Part shown: positions 45,810 through 57,337 of the stretch, piece by piece
How positions within the stretch are numbered: the first letter of the stretch is position 1
How the letters are laid out: each line of letters starts with the position of its first letter
Assembly (NCBI GenBank): GCA_017893485.1
Contig: CM030358.1
Span: 152,037,368 to 152,101,367, forward strand
Origin: Hemerocallis citrina
Lineage: Eukaryota > Streptophyta > Magnoliopsida > Asparagales > Asphodelaceae
Direction: 5' to 3'
DNA: 64,000 bases
The notes under the pieces: model-generated
Seen by the model: only the letters and a program-made list of their open reading frames with translations
Database searches by the model: none
Told to the model about the DNA's origin: nothing
Position numbers and translations under genes: made by a program

Positions 45810-48267
45810 ACACGAAAGATTGGGGTGTCGTAGTCAGCGCTCCACAATCAATCGATAAATACTGGCCGACACAATCACTATATTATTTACTAATCAAGTC
45901 AATCCCTTAAACTCCGGCTTGTTAAATATTTTAGCAATGCAACAAAACAATATGCAATTTGAGACATAAAATGAACAATAGTATCAATAGAGAAAACAGT
46001 AAGAGGATAAATTTGGATAGGATGATTAGAATGATGACAATAACTCGTTAGGTACATGCAATGTAACATACACACTTCGATTCATGCAATACAATGATAT
46101 ATGATTAATTAATCTACTAAAAACTGAAAAGTGAAATTCTGGACAGCAAGAGTAGTCGTACAAAAATGCACTCTCCTGCTGTTTCAAAACACAAAAACTG
46201 AATCAGTCAAAAATTCTAGAAACTAGACTTCCACACGGTTCCAACACATATTTAAAGTTCAAAATCTGACAATAGTAGCTAGGTCAATCACACAATTCTT
46301 TACAGATTTCATGTTCACGCAGAAAATCGACATCATGTTATTTTAATTTTAGAATCAACAAAAACTCCATAATGAATTCATTAAAAATATTTATTAAACT
46401 CCTAAACATGATCACTAACAATCTGGAAATTTCAGGGCAATATTTTAACATTTGATCAGCCTTTTAACAGTTTAAACATGAAAGATACAAGAATCTGAAA
46501 ATCTGAAAATAAAAACACAGCTGTAGTAAAACGGTCATAACTTTTGCTACACAACTCAGAATTTAGAAATTCAAGATGTTCTGGAAACTAGACAGATAAG
46601 GCTACAATTCTCATTCAGAAAGTAATTTATTTTAAGATCATTTACTAGAACAAAAATAGCAGTCAACATACAGCCAGCAAGCAAGATAGAGGTTTTAGGG
46701 CATTTTTCATGAATCAATTTAATTAAATATGATGGGTATCGATTCTTTAGTCAATAAACTTCTCAATCAGCATGATGTGTATAAAAAAAATGGTAAATAA
46801 GATTAAGAACACATACATACATCAATTTATCATCAATCAACCATCAATCGATCAAACAACATACAACCTAGCAATTGTCTCTACAATAATTAATCGTGTT
46901 ATGAGATGCATGAAAATTCCCTATTCTCAATACTATATGATGTATGCAAGATTCAATATTTCTGGAGTCAAGTAGCACGATGTCAAGAATATTAGGGTTA
47001 GCTTGTGTAAACCTTAAACAGACCCAACAAAAAGAAAATCAATACAATGATATTATAATGAATAGGATCTATTTACAATAATTTCAATAAAACATGAATT
47101 TGATATGATGTACAATTCTGGAGGACAATAACTTGTCTTATAGACGGTGAAAATGAATACAAAAAATAACGGGATAAGAATCCCGATGCAACGAACCCAC
47201 GAACACATAATTTAGCACGTGCGAATTACATGCAAACCCAAAACAACACAACAAATCCCCCACACACAATGACAAACATCAACATCCACCACTCCTACTC
47301 CACAAAACACCAAACAACCAACATTCCCTACCGCAACAGCAAAACTAGGCGATGGTAAGGCTCCGGCTTCGACGGAGGGACAACGGCTCGACGGCAGGGG
47401 GTGGTCGTCGTGTGCGGTGGGCGACGCTGGCAGCTACTGGAGACGGCAGTAAGGTTAACGGGGCGATGCTGAGGTGGAGTAGCACCGCAAGTGACGGGCG
47501 ACAGGCGCTCTGTTTCGAAAGCAAACAAAGAAGGGAGAGGATGGGACGATGATGTGGGGTGCTGCGGTGGTTGGAAGATGGTGGTGGGCGACGGGATGGG
47601 GATGAGGAAAGGATGAAGGTGCTTCAAGTTTGAGGATGAAGATGGAGACGATGAGGAGATGAGGGGATGACTGTGGTAAGGTTGTCGACGATGGACTGGA
47701 GGCAGGTCGACGATGCCGATGTACGACGTCGACAGAGGAGCAGTTGAGGATGTTGTGGATGACTGCACGGGTAGGAGGGGCGAGGGTTGACGAGGGGTGA
47801 CAGGTGTGGCGAGGCTTTGCTTCGTTTCGAAACAGAGGAAGGGAAGGAGCAGCGACTCAAAGGAGAACAGGGGGGTGATCGACGGTGGCGGTGCACTGCG
47901 GTGAAGGGCAGCACATGAGAGACGAGGAGGCTGGAGGGCGACGGAGATGGCGCATTGGGTTTCGGCGGAGACATGATGAAGAAGAAGATGGGGGGGTGGC
48001 TGACGGAGGAGATGATCGAGGGAGAGGTGAGCGGGATGGCGAGGTGATAGGGACGAGGACGGGGGTGAGGAGGCGGAGATAGGGCAGTCAGCGGTAATGG
48101 TGGGGCGAGCTCAAAGGGATGCGACGGGGGTAGGAGAGGTTGAAGATGAGGAAACAGTAACGGGGGTTAAATCAATATAGGGGGTTGGCGGATACTGTTT
48201 GAGAGGTAGGCTAGGTTAGTTTAGGGTTAAGGTTTAATAATAGTATATGTAGGGAATTATTGGGATA

Positions 48268-48857
48268 CTAGATTTGCCCGTGGGCACGTGCCTACGGCAC
48301 GTCTTCGAAACGATACAAAACACAAAAAATCCTGTAAACAGTAAAACAACAATTTTGTAGCTCAAGTTTGAATAGTATGACAATAATTAGTTGTAAATAA
48401 AAATTCATGTTTCCATTAGTATATGTTAAAAAATAATTATAAATGGGGTGTAAAATCTAACTTCTTAGAGCTTTAAGTGTGAAAAATGATGAGATTTAAC
48501 TGTTGAAGAGATATTTGATATTTTCAGTATAACATATGCAATAAAAAAACATAAAAATTTTAAAAATTTACAAATCTGAAATCTAAAAATCTAAATTTCC
48601 AAGTAAATAAAAGAAAATGTGAGAGAGAGATAGGGAGAGAAAGAAAGAGAGAAATATGAAAAAGTGAAGAGAGAAGAGAGAAGAGAGAGATAGTAATAAA
48701 GTAATGAGTTTTTTTAGTTTTGGGAGGAAAATTTTGATTTTGGGATTTAAAATTTTGGGAGGAAAAATATGTTTTGTGAGATTAGATCTGGACCTTTGAT
48801 GTTGAGGGGAATGAATGTGAGCCACTTGATAGTTTTCTTTGTGTTTTATTATATAGA
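48268..48857 (-). mobile_element. Non-autonomous Helitron in the solo LTR
   Basis: On the minus strand it starts TCTATATAATAAAACACAAAG after an A and ends with hairpin ACGTGCCGTAGGCACGT, then CCACGGGCAAATCTAG followed by T. It is 590 bp. Terminal sequences match the Helitron at 30273-30712. It has no Rep/helicase. Confidence 0.9.
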
Positions 48858-49378
48858 TTGGGTTTGGGTAATAAATCAATAAAGGGTTTTAGATCCAATA
48901 AGAAAAGGGGAAGAATAACCAAATAAAAATAGGATCATATAGCGAAATATAATTTGTATTGCAATATATAAATAATTTGAAATAACTACAAATACAATTA
49001 ATAAATAGAAATAGATTTTTAATAAACAATCAAAAGTAGCAATAACAATAACAAAAATAATAATAATAATAATAATAATAACAGTATTACTAGTAACAAC
49101 AATAATATAACAGTAATCAAAGTAATAGCAATAATAATAATAAGATTAAAATAATCCAATAATAATAATATATTTGATCTTGACTCAAATATAAATAATC
49201 GATCAATTAAGAAATAGAAAGTATGATTAAAATACACCATTATTCGAAATAAATAAAATTTTCGATTAGAAAACACTTTAATAAAAGATCCAAAATGAAT
49301 TTAGCACAAAATAAATTTATAAAAATCAAATTATAGAAAATACACGGAAAATACTTATTGTCGGGAATGGGGGTTACA
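48858..49378. other. AT-rich end of the solo LTR
   Basis: Rich in AATAAT repeats (49040-49180). The Leu-rich minus-strand frame at 49019-49276 comes from these repeats. No gene is present. Confidence 0.6.
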
Positions 49379-49915
49379 TTGTCAGTGTGGGATAATGTTC
49401 TCGGTGTGTTTATTTAAGTTCGGTAGGGTAAGCTAGCTCTAGGGAATATTAATTATGATTAGGTGCAAGGATAGGCACTAGAAGGGAGATGTGACGAAAC
49501 TTGAGCAAACGTGAGTATGAGGGCCTAGAGTGATTCGCGGGGTGAGATATTCCCATGTGGAATTGATCTCTAGAGTTCCGGGACGAGTGCAACGCTCACG
49601 GGATATTCGTGTGATAAGGTATTCATGAAAATTCCTAGACGAGAGCGATCCGTGGATAGAGATTGACCTCCAGAGTTCTGGGGGGAGAGCCAATACGCAC
49701 AGGATGTCTAAATCATGAAATTCGTCATGGTTCTAGGTTTTCATAACGAGAGATTGAACCATATAATGAGGAGAACGTTAAGGGCTTGCCCTCGGACCTA
49801 TGTAGTATAGGACGCATAGAATCCGAGCAAGTGTGCATTGTGTGTATTTGTTACTTTTTTGGATACTTGTTTTATGTCATTGTTTTATGCATTTTGATTT
49901 CTGTTCTAACAAACA

Positions 49916-50219
49916 CATAGCGAAGTAGTAATCCGGCAACTGGTAATAGTAAGAAAACTAGGCAACATTATTGCCAAAACACTGCAATACTAAAAGAAAT
50001 CACCGTAACACCATTGACATAATCTCCAAATCCATAACTGAAGTCCTGATCCCCTCATAGCTTCTCACTGAGTTAGTCATCCATGTGATCCTGCGCTGCT
50101 AAGGGTCCATTGTGTGTCCTAGATCTCTGGCGAGCCCTTTGCCCATGGCAAGATAAATGAGAATAGTTGATCTAGCCACAACGCAAAGACCAAAGATTAG
50201 CAGAAACAGACAAATCCCA
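49916..50219 (-). pseudogene. LINE pseudogene, 3' tail segment
   Basis: This continues, on the minus strand, the sequence interrupted by the hairpin MULE: across the MULE the frame would read ...SSHLEGERERGAL then GGICLFLLIFGLCV. It corresponds to the region after the zf-RVT domain and the 3' untranslated part of a LINE. The left limit is set by where LTR E similarity stops. No clear poly-A was found. Confidence 0.45.
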
Positions 50220-50309
50220 CCTAGAGCGGAATTTTTTCCCAAAATGGCCCTCTTTTTGAAAGTTTTTCTAGAACTGACCTTTTTTTTTTAAAATTCCATA
50301 AACGACCCA

Positions 50310-50460
50310 CTCGCTTTTTGAAAAAGCGAGTTTGGTTAAAAATAACTCGCTTTTTCAGAAAGCGAGTGTTAAACTTTTAATTTTCGAAAGGTTAAACTCG
50401 CTTTTTGAAAAAGCGAGTTATTTTTAACTAAACCCGCTTTTTCAAAAAGCACGCTTGGTT
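50310..50460. repeat. Cluster of ACTCGCTTTTTGAAAAAGCG near-palindromes
   Basis: Four near-palindromic motifs (ACTCGCTTTTT facing AAAAAGCGAGT) separated by TTAAAAATA stretches; the right arm has the mirror cluster at 52250-52400, and a single diverged copy is near 50890 and 51800. Confidence 0.8.
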
Positions 50461-51158
50461 ATTTTGGTAAATATTTTCGAAAGTGGATCAGCTTGGTAAA
50501 TACTTTTAGAAAGTGAGTTACTTTGGTAAATAATTTCAGCAAGTGGGTCAGTTTGATAATAAGTTCTTTCTATATCACATTGTCACTTCATCTTCTTTAG
50601 ACTACTATATATGAAATCGTTTCTTTAGACTACTATATATGAAATCGTTTGTCAGGACTTTCTATATCACATTGTCACTTCATCTTCTTTGGTAATGATT
50701 TTATAAAGTTAGTAACTGTTTAGCAGTAGTCGAGAATATACATAACTTGATATTATTTCAGTATACACATAATTGATGTGTTTTAAGTTGTCGAGAATGA
50801 GCCCATAGATACTCTCAATCTTCGGTATACAAATAATTGACTTTTGACCTATCAATCATATGCGCTGAGTTCTTGTGCCAAATGTCTCACACTCACTTTC
50901 TGAAAAAGCGAGGGTGGTTAAAAGGGTCCATGATTTTTTTTTTATATATTTCACATTGACGGAAATGACCAAGTTACCCCTTCCTTCATATAACCAGATT
51001 ATCACCTTAGGGATAAAAGGGTCATGCGGTAGTGATAAAAGGGATATAACCAGATTATCCCTTTTATCACCTTAGGGATAAAAGGGATAAAATGGTCATA
51101 TGCGCTGGGTTCTTGCGCTAAAAATTATTCTATTAAAAGGGTGGTTGTAACTTCGTCC

Positions 51159-51254
51159 ATGGCTGCTGTTATACATAATGGTAGACCACAAAAGCCTGAC
51201 GTGGTAATTGATGAGACATGGTTCTCTAGTTCTGAATATTATCAGCAGACTAAG
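51159..51254 (+). pseudogene. Exon-like 32-codon piece in the hairpin MULE
   Basis: ATG at 51159 opens MAAVIHNGRPQKPDVVIDE, then TWFSSSEYYQQTK, ending AAG|GTTTGA, a plausible splice donor. The right arm has the same in reverse (about 51450-51545) with a silent CCA/CCG difference. I do not recognise the source protein. The normal composition and conserved coding sense in an otherwise non-coding hairpin suggest a captured exon end (Pack-MULE-like). Confidence 0.45.
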
Positions 51255-52488
51255 GTTTGATTATAATATATTGTTTTGTATTTCTTGTACTTATTGGTAG
51301 GAGCATCAACATATGCCAATTCAGTATTCAACATATGCCCGGGCCTCGACAACAATTTTAACATTTATCCACCCAAATACTGAATTGGCATATGCTGATG
51401 CTCCTACCAATAAGTGCAAGAAATACAAAACAATATATTATGATCAAACCTTAGTCTGCTGATAATATTCAGAACTAGAGAACCATGTCTCATCAATTAC
51501 CACGTCAGGCTTTTGCGGTCTACCATTATGTATAACAGCAGCCATGGACGAAGTTACAACCACCCTTTTAATAGAAGAATTTTTGGCGCAAGAACCCAGC
51601 GCATATGACCCTTTTATCCCTTTTATCCCTAAGGTGATAAAAGGAATAATCTGGTTATATCTCTTTTATCACTACCGCATGACCCTTTTATCCCTAAGGT
51701 GATAATCTGGTTATATGAAGGAAGGGATAACTTGGTCATTTCCGCCAATGTGAAATATATATAAAAAAAAAATCATGGACCCTTTTAACCACCATCGCTT
51801 TTTCAGAAAGTGAGTGTGAGACATTTGGCGCAAGAACTCAGCGCATATGATTGATAGATCAAAAGCCAATTATTTGTATACCGGAGATTGAGAGTATCTA
51901 TGGGCTCATTCTCGACAACTTAAAACACATCAATTATGTGTATACTGAAATAATGTCAAGTTATGTATATTCTCGACTACTGCTAAACAGTTACTAACTT
52001 TATAAAATCATTACCAAAGAAGATGAAATGACAATGTGATATAGAAAGTCCTGACAAACGATTTCATATATAGTAGTCTAAAGAAATGATTTCATGTATA
52101 GTAGTCTAAAGAAGATGAAGTGACAATGTGATATAGAAAGAACTTATTATCAAACTGACCCACTTGTTGAAATTATTTACCAAAGTAACTCACTTTCTAA
52201 AAGTATTTACCAAGCTGACCCACTTTCGAAAATATTTATCAAAATAACTAAGCGTGCTTTTTGAAAAAACGGGTTTAGTTAAAAATAACTCGCTTTTTCA
52301 AAAAGCGAGTCTAACCTTTCGAAAATTAAAAGTCTAACACTCGCTTTCTGAAAAAGCGAGTTATTTTTAACCAAACTCGCTTTTTCAAAAAGCGAGTGGG
52401 TCGTTTATGGAATTTTAAAACAAAACATGTCAGTTCTGGAAAAACTTTCAAAAAGAGGGTCATTTTGGGAAAAAAATTCCCTAGAGCG

Positions 52489-54014
52489 CCTCTCTCTCTC
52501 TCTCCCTCTAAGTGAGAGGACCTCCACCCCCCCATAAGTCCCATACATCCCCCAGGACATCACCCATTCCAAACCCTCAACAGACTATCTCCCAGGTCCA
52601 CCTTGACCTAGGGCACTCAAAAATTATGTGCTTCAGGTTCTCTTCAATGGATCCACATCCACTATATCTGATGTCGATCGGTATATTTCGTCTCACGAGG
52701 TTCTGCTTGGAAAGAGTTGTGTCATTCCTCATCAACCACATAAAGATTTTGACTTTGGTATCAGTAATTGTCTTCCAGATGATTTTCCTTGCATGCTTTC
52801 TTGCCCCGCCATCATTAATGACATGATATAAATACTTGACCGAGAATACCCCCAAACATTGTAGTCCCTATGTACATTCATCTTGGCTGCTCGATGGAGT
52901 CACTCCAGCTAGAATCGCTTGAGCCTGATCCTTTTCACTTCCTGCACAAGTGTAAGTTCTATTGTAAATTTCAGTCACAACTTTCCTTTGCACCAATCAC
53001 ACACCAAAGCATCCTTGTTAGTCGCCTTTCCTTGCAGTCTGGGTAAATATATCCTAACTTATTTGGCCGGCACCACTTGTCCTTCCTAAATCATGTGTCC
53101 CCTCCCACATTTATTTTACACACTGTATTATCATGAAATATGTCTCCGGTCTTCATGATCCGCCTCTAAATGGACGAGATTTTTCGCCGTGATTTGTCTT
53201 CCCCAAATCTCACTCCTCTTCTCCTCCTTTATTTCCAAAAGAAGTCTGCTCACAGAATTCTATTCACACCGTGAACAGTCCACCACCATTTTGTAAGGAG
53301 AGTTGAGTTCATATCTTTCAGGTTCGTTATGCATAGACCCTCGAATTCTCTCTGTTTGGACACTCTCCCCTAACTAACCAGTAGGGCACCTCTTCCCTCT
53401 TCCCTTGCCTCTGTCCACAGGAAACATTTTATGGATTTATGACTCTACTAATCACCTATCAAGAAGTTCAAAATTTGACATGATATACATGGGTAGACTA
53501 GACAACACCGCATTGATAAGCGTCACAAGCACAAATATTTTCTTTTCCATTCTGCCAGCCTTCTCTCCACTTCTTTATGCAACCTTCTTCGACTAAGCGC
53601 AACTCCTAGGTACTTGAGGGGGAATTGATCTACCTTACAACTGAGCATGTTTTCCGCTTCTATTATGTCCTCCTCACCTGATTATCAGCCCAAAAATTAA
53701 TAACCAGAGTCAACCGCTGAGGATTTGAGACTCCAACAAGGAAGAGAACGATTAATGAATATGGTCATACAATTGTGGCCTCTCTAGTTTCCATATATCA
53801 CCGACAAAAAGTTCCGCGATGTGGTTCCTCCTCATTCGATTGTTTGACACTTTATGAAAATAAGTTGTATTTGCATCACCTTCTCTAAGTCAATCTTCAC
53901 ATGATCATTGCTTTAGTAGCTCGCTTCCATGTTAGACATTTTTCCAATTCTTCCCTAGGTGAGCTCATTCGTCACCGCCGCCGTCAACCTCACCTCCTCT
54001 TGCTTCTCCAGTTT
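52489..54014 (-). pseudogene. LINE pseudogene: RT C-terminal part and zf-RVT
   Basis: On the minus strand, REGDANTTYFHKVSNNRMRR (near 53890) is the linker before LINE RT. A deletion removes the RT core, and sequence resumes with FPLKYLGVALSRRRLHKEVE (near 53620), the RT C-terminal block, then RLAEWKRKYL. The zf-RVT domain is a clean frame at 52855-52577: FSVKYLYHVI, IWKTITDTKVKIFMWLM, NLVRR, C.GCGSIEENLKHIIFECPRS. It is a member of the plant L1-like LINE group. Many stops and shifts show it is long dead. It is flanked by the hairpin MULE and the Athila-like LTR. Confidence 0.8.
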
Positions 54015-55752
54015 TGATGTGTCTAATTTTTATATAAATATTTGTACTCATTTACCCATAAAAATCACTTGTATTCGTCTATCTTGTTTATAATTTATCT
54101 TATTTCCATAGATTTCAATTGAATATTTATTTTTGAAGGAATAATATTTTTAATGCAAAATGTGAAGATTTTTGGTAAAAATTAACAAACAAAACAAGCA
54201 GAATGATTTATTAATTTTTATTGATTTGTTGAATTTGTTGAATTTTAATTTTTATAATTTGGCCATGTGAAAAGCAAAATATAAAATTTAAATTGCCAAT
54301 AGAGGTGAAAAAGAAATAAAGAAATTTAAAATGGTTTAATTGAGCTAATGTGATTATTAGTTAGTTTAATTTAAACTAATTAATTTTATTTTTATCCTAA
54401 ATTCTAATTTTATTTTTGTGTGTGCGCAGCACGTGTTTCAAGAAAAAGAAAGAAAAGTAAAAGAAAGAGAAGAAAAAGAGCAAATCAAATAAGAAAACAA
54501 ATAAATGAGGATGTGGGAGTTTTCTGCAAAAATAAACTCTAATTCTCACTTCCATGCTCCTATAATACAACAACAAGCGGAGAAGAGAGGGCATGCAAAA
54601 ACAAAGACAACCGACTTTAATAAAAAAATAAAAAACAAAAAAAAGAAAACAACAGAGCGTGGGCTCTGTTTTGTGGACTCGAACTTAAAGGCGAACGAAG
54701 CAGCCGAGGCACGCGCTGACATGGGCAAAAATTCCAAGACGAAAGAGACAGCAGGGACCGGTGCTTATGACGTGGCGGCGGGACCCAGGAGCATCCACGT
54801 CATCGAGGCAGAGCGCTTTGTGATGAAATAGAGAGAACGGGACAGGACGTGCACGGCTCTGCGTGACGTCAGCGCCACGTCAGCCGGCTCGGGACTCAAG
54901 ATGAAGACAGAGAGAGAGAGAAAGAGAGCATGACTGTTGGGCACAAAAATCCAGACTTCGGTTTGCAATTTTTTAACAAAACAGTTCTTTCTGTATCTCT
55001 TTTCTTTATCTAGTTATTTTTATATGCAATCCAATACAGTATTTGTTAGTTGCAATTTTATTATGAACTTTTTTTTGGGCTTTGATGTAGCCTAATTTTG
55101 AGAACACAATTTTAATTTCATATTATTTTTCTATGGTTGTGTGTTTGATTTTTGTTCTTAATGCTTACAATTGTTTGACCAACTTTTGTGTGATTTATTG
55201 GATCATGGAGAGACCGAGAGGTAATTTGTGATTTAGAACTATAAAATTAAACACCATTGATTGAGTGAAATTAGAGATGATTTACCGTAATTGATGTGAC
55301 TATAAAGAAATCCATAGAACTTAATGAGTTTTTAATTAATTAGTTTGCATAGAAATATGACAAACTGTTAGTTGGAGATATTTTTTGTGTTGTTCGAGAG
55401 AAAGTATTGAATACTTAGAGGATTTTGGTTTACAACTTGGAAAAATAATATTTTTATTCACATGGAATTGTGAATTGTGCTGGATTAATTAGGTGAAATC
55501 AAAATCCCTAGAATTAATTTTGCAATAAATAAAAAACAAAATTTCAGATTCTACTCATTTTTAATTAATTTAGCTGGTTCTTTAGATTAATTTACTTTAG
55601 TTGCTTTCTTTATTGTATTTTGATTTTTCAAATAGTAGTTAATCTAGTAATTTCGGTTCTCGATAAAATAATCGTCCTTGTGGGTTTGACAATTTTTTCA
55701 CTTAACTATACTACTTGTTGCGATTTTGTACACTTGCAAATAAATCACATCA
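54015..55752 (+). mobile_element. Athila-like solo LTR
   Basis: It starts TGATGTGTCTAATTTTTATA and ends ACACTTGCAAATAAATCACATCA, with 7-bp inverted ends (TGATGTG/CACATCA). The last 80 bp (TGACAATTTTTTCAC, ACTACTTGTTGCGATTTTGTACACTTGC) resemble the 3' ends of Athila-type LTRs. It splits the LINE frame between EEIATKID and LEKQEEVRL. Flanking 5-mers AGTTT and AATAT do not match. The 108-codon frame at 54505-54831 is not a known protein. Confidence 0.65.
54768..54882. promoter_or_regulatory. Four ACGT-core bZIP-type sites in the Athila-like LTR
   Basis: TGACGTGG (54768), CCACGTCA (54795), perfect TGACGTCA (54864) and CCACGTCA (54875) fall within 115 bp of a locally GC-rich part. These are known core sequences for plant bZIP/TGA factors. 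A promoter role is inferred. Confidence 0.45.
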
Positions 55753-56310
55753 AATATATCAATCTTGGTAGCTATCTCTTCTTCTATCTTCAGAAGTCTC
55801 CAAATTCTATCTTTGCCCAATCGCGGAGCACCTTCCTAAGTCTTCTCACTTTGAATGTCCAATGGGAAACTAGATTATTGTCCCTGGTCTCCCCCTCCCA
55901 TAACTCCTTGATGATATTCCCAATATCTGTGTATCGAAGCCAGACCTTCTCAAAACGAAATTGTTTGTGGTAGTTGGTTACTACTCGATCAAAATCAAGA
56001 ATTTGGGGTGCATAATCCGAAGTCAATCTAATGGCCAGTTGGATTGACACCAATGGGAATAACGATTCCTACTCCCCTGAAACTAGGAACATGTCAAGTT
56101 TAGCTAGTATCGGTTGTGCTTGCATATTAGACCGAGTAAATCTCCTCTCCGCCATGGGATCTCTACTAACTCTAGTTAATCAATCAACCGATTAAATTCG
56201 AGATGGCCTCTAGTACATCCCCCTTCCCCAAGTGTTCCTCCTACTACTCGGTTGTGCGTGTAACATTGAAGTCTCATGCGATCCCCCACGGATCTGAACT
56301 CCAATCCTTA
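55753..56310 (-). pseudogene. LINE pseudogene: endonuclease domain
   Basis: On the minus strand, WGIA*DFNVTRTTE (near 56285) is the GDFN block of AP-type LINE endonuclease with a stop. Then come EFNRLID and RRFTRSNMQAQPILAKLDMF (near 56110) and LTSDYAP, the SDH block with His changed to Tyr. The last clean frame (56053-55790) continues FRFEKVWLRYTDIG and KVLRDWAKIEFGDF, the endonuclease-RT linker. The SDH change removes a catalytic residue. The domain order continues at 54014 after the Athila-like LTR. Confidence 0.75.
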
Positions 56311-56890
56311 CTTTCCTGGATTTCTGCCCGAAAATAATGTATAATCGTTGGACTGTTTGGTCCACATACAACTGATATTATCTGAGTTCGCCCATCGACT
56401 CCACCCACTCCTCATGTGCACCGTCACTGAGAAATCTCCCACTAGCTCATCCATAATTTCAAATGCAATGGGGCTGACACCAACCCCAATATCTCATGCT
56501 AATCCATCTGCTACCTTGGTTCTCCAATCAGTAATATACCCCCCTCCCTCCCCCCACTCTGTTCAGGAATTCAAGACTGAGAAATTTTAGAGATTGATTT
56601 GATCCCTTTGGGTTTAGATAGCGGTGGGCGGCCCACCATCTGATACGTCTTTTCTGGGCTGCAAATGAACTTAACTCTCTTGGGGTTTGGATTAGGCCTG
56701 AAGATGAGCCTTCCTCGTGGCCAACTAGAATATTAATACCTTCTTTTTTGGCATTTTATATCATGCTGGATAAGATAAGTTAAACGAACAGTTGAATTAC
56801 ATTCTGATCTAAATACGTATATAATCTGAACTCCAATCCTTACTTTCCTGGATTTCTGCCCGAAAATAATATATAATCCTTGGACTGTCA
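56289..56890. repeat. 67-bp direct repeat 535 bp apart
   Basis: ATCTGAACTCCAATCCTTAC through TTGGACTGT occurs at 56289-56355 and again at 56824-56890 with two differences. The left copy is in the LINE. The sequence between includes more LINE-like 5' sequence and non-coding DNA. Confidence 0.8.
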
Positions 56891-57044
56891 GGATGACTAG
56901 CAAAGTGAGACAATCCCAGTATTCCGCGACGATGGATGAAATAGGTCACAGAATGATCCATGAAAAAGAATTGGTCTCCAGTAATTCAGGGCGAGAGCTA
57001 ATACTTGCAAATATCTAAATCTCGTAGTAGTCATGGTAGTAGGT
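56891..57044 (+). mobile_element. Fragment of LTR C/E type
   Basis: GAGCTAATACTTGCAAATATCTAAATC and GTCATGGTAGTAGG align with 49688-49740 of LTR E. It ends where the Tat LTR begins. Confidence 0.4.
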
Positions 57045-57337
57045 TGCTGTGGTAGGGTAAAAATGGCTTGGGGCCCAACCAGGGCCCAATGCAACTCTCA
57101 CTCAAAAATTGGTGGAAACAGCGGTCTAGTTCGGCACCGAGCCACTGCAGGGTCGGCACCGAACCTCCAGTTCACCCCCACAGATTTGGACTCCTCGTAT
57201 CCGACGAGCAGCGATGGCCCTCGGCCTCCGATCCATGACAGCCCTCCAGGCCGTCCTTCCATCCTGGTGTAGAAGGGAGATGACTTGGCGCACCCTACGC
57301 CACCAGATTCTCCCAGAAGCACAGAAGCCCCATGATC

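Larger units (their letters stand above)
44892..49378 (-). mobile_element. Tekay-type solo LTR
   Basis: It runs from TGTCACGCCCCGCTTCCCAA, the same end as the Tekay LTR at 14484, to GGGGGTTACA. It is flanked by TTATC and TTGTC, a 5-bp duplication with one change. The conserved box is at 45592-45608. Its length is 4,487 bp, or 3,897 without the Helitron. The GC-rich block at 47340-48150 gives minus-strand frames of 116-146 codons rich in Ser, Pro and His with no domain. Confidence 0.8.
43209..49915 (+). mobile_element. Main part of LTR E, interrupted at 44892-49378
   Basis: Positions 43209-44891 and 49379-49915 align with the sense strand of LTR C, including CGACGAGTTGCG near 43412, the tRNA-like blocks, GCGAGACCCA..TACCGGCAAG near 44850, and after the interruption GATAATGTTCTCG and ATAGGCACTAGAAG. 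It carries the conserved box at 49801-49816. The 3' end is missing; LINE sequence follows at about 49916. Its 5' end is probably the piece at 28652. No gene is present. Confidence 0.65.
50229..52479. mobile_element. 2.25-kb near-perfect hairpin MULE
   Basis: Two arms (50229-51328 and 51376-52479) are nearly identical inverted copies around a 47-nt loop. The ends are GAATTTTTTCCCAAAATG and its complement. The element is flanked by an exact 9-bp duplication, CCTAGAGCG, at 50220-50228 and 52480-52488, the Mutator-superfamily hallmark. It has no transposase. Its transcript would be a very long double-stranded RNA. It lies inside the LINE pseudogene. Confidence 0.9.

Noticed and set aside
47328..47974. 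Overlapping Ser/Pro-rich minus-strand frames
   Set aside because: GC-rich leader of a solo LTR, several frames open at once, no domain.
49019..49276. Leu-rich membrane-like protein
   Set aside because: Translation of AATAAT repeats in an LTR.
54505..54831. 108-codon plus-strand frame as a gene
   Set aside because: Inside the Athila-like LTR, Lys-rich by composition, no domain.
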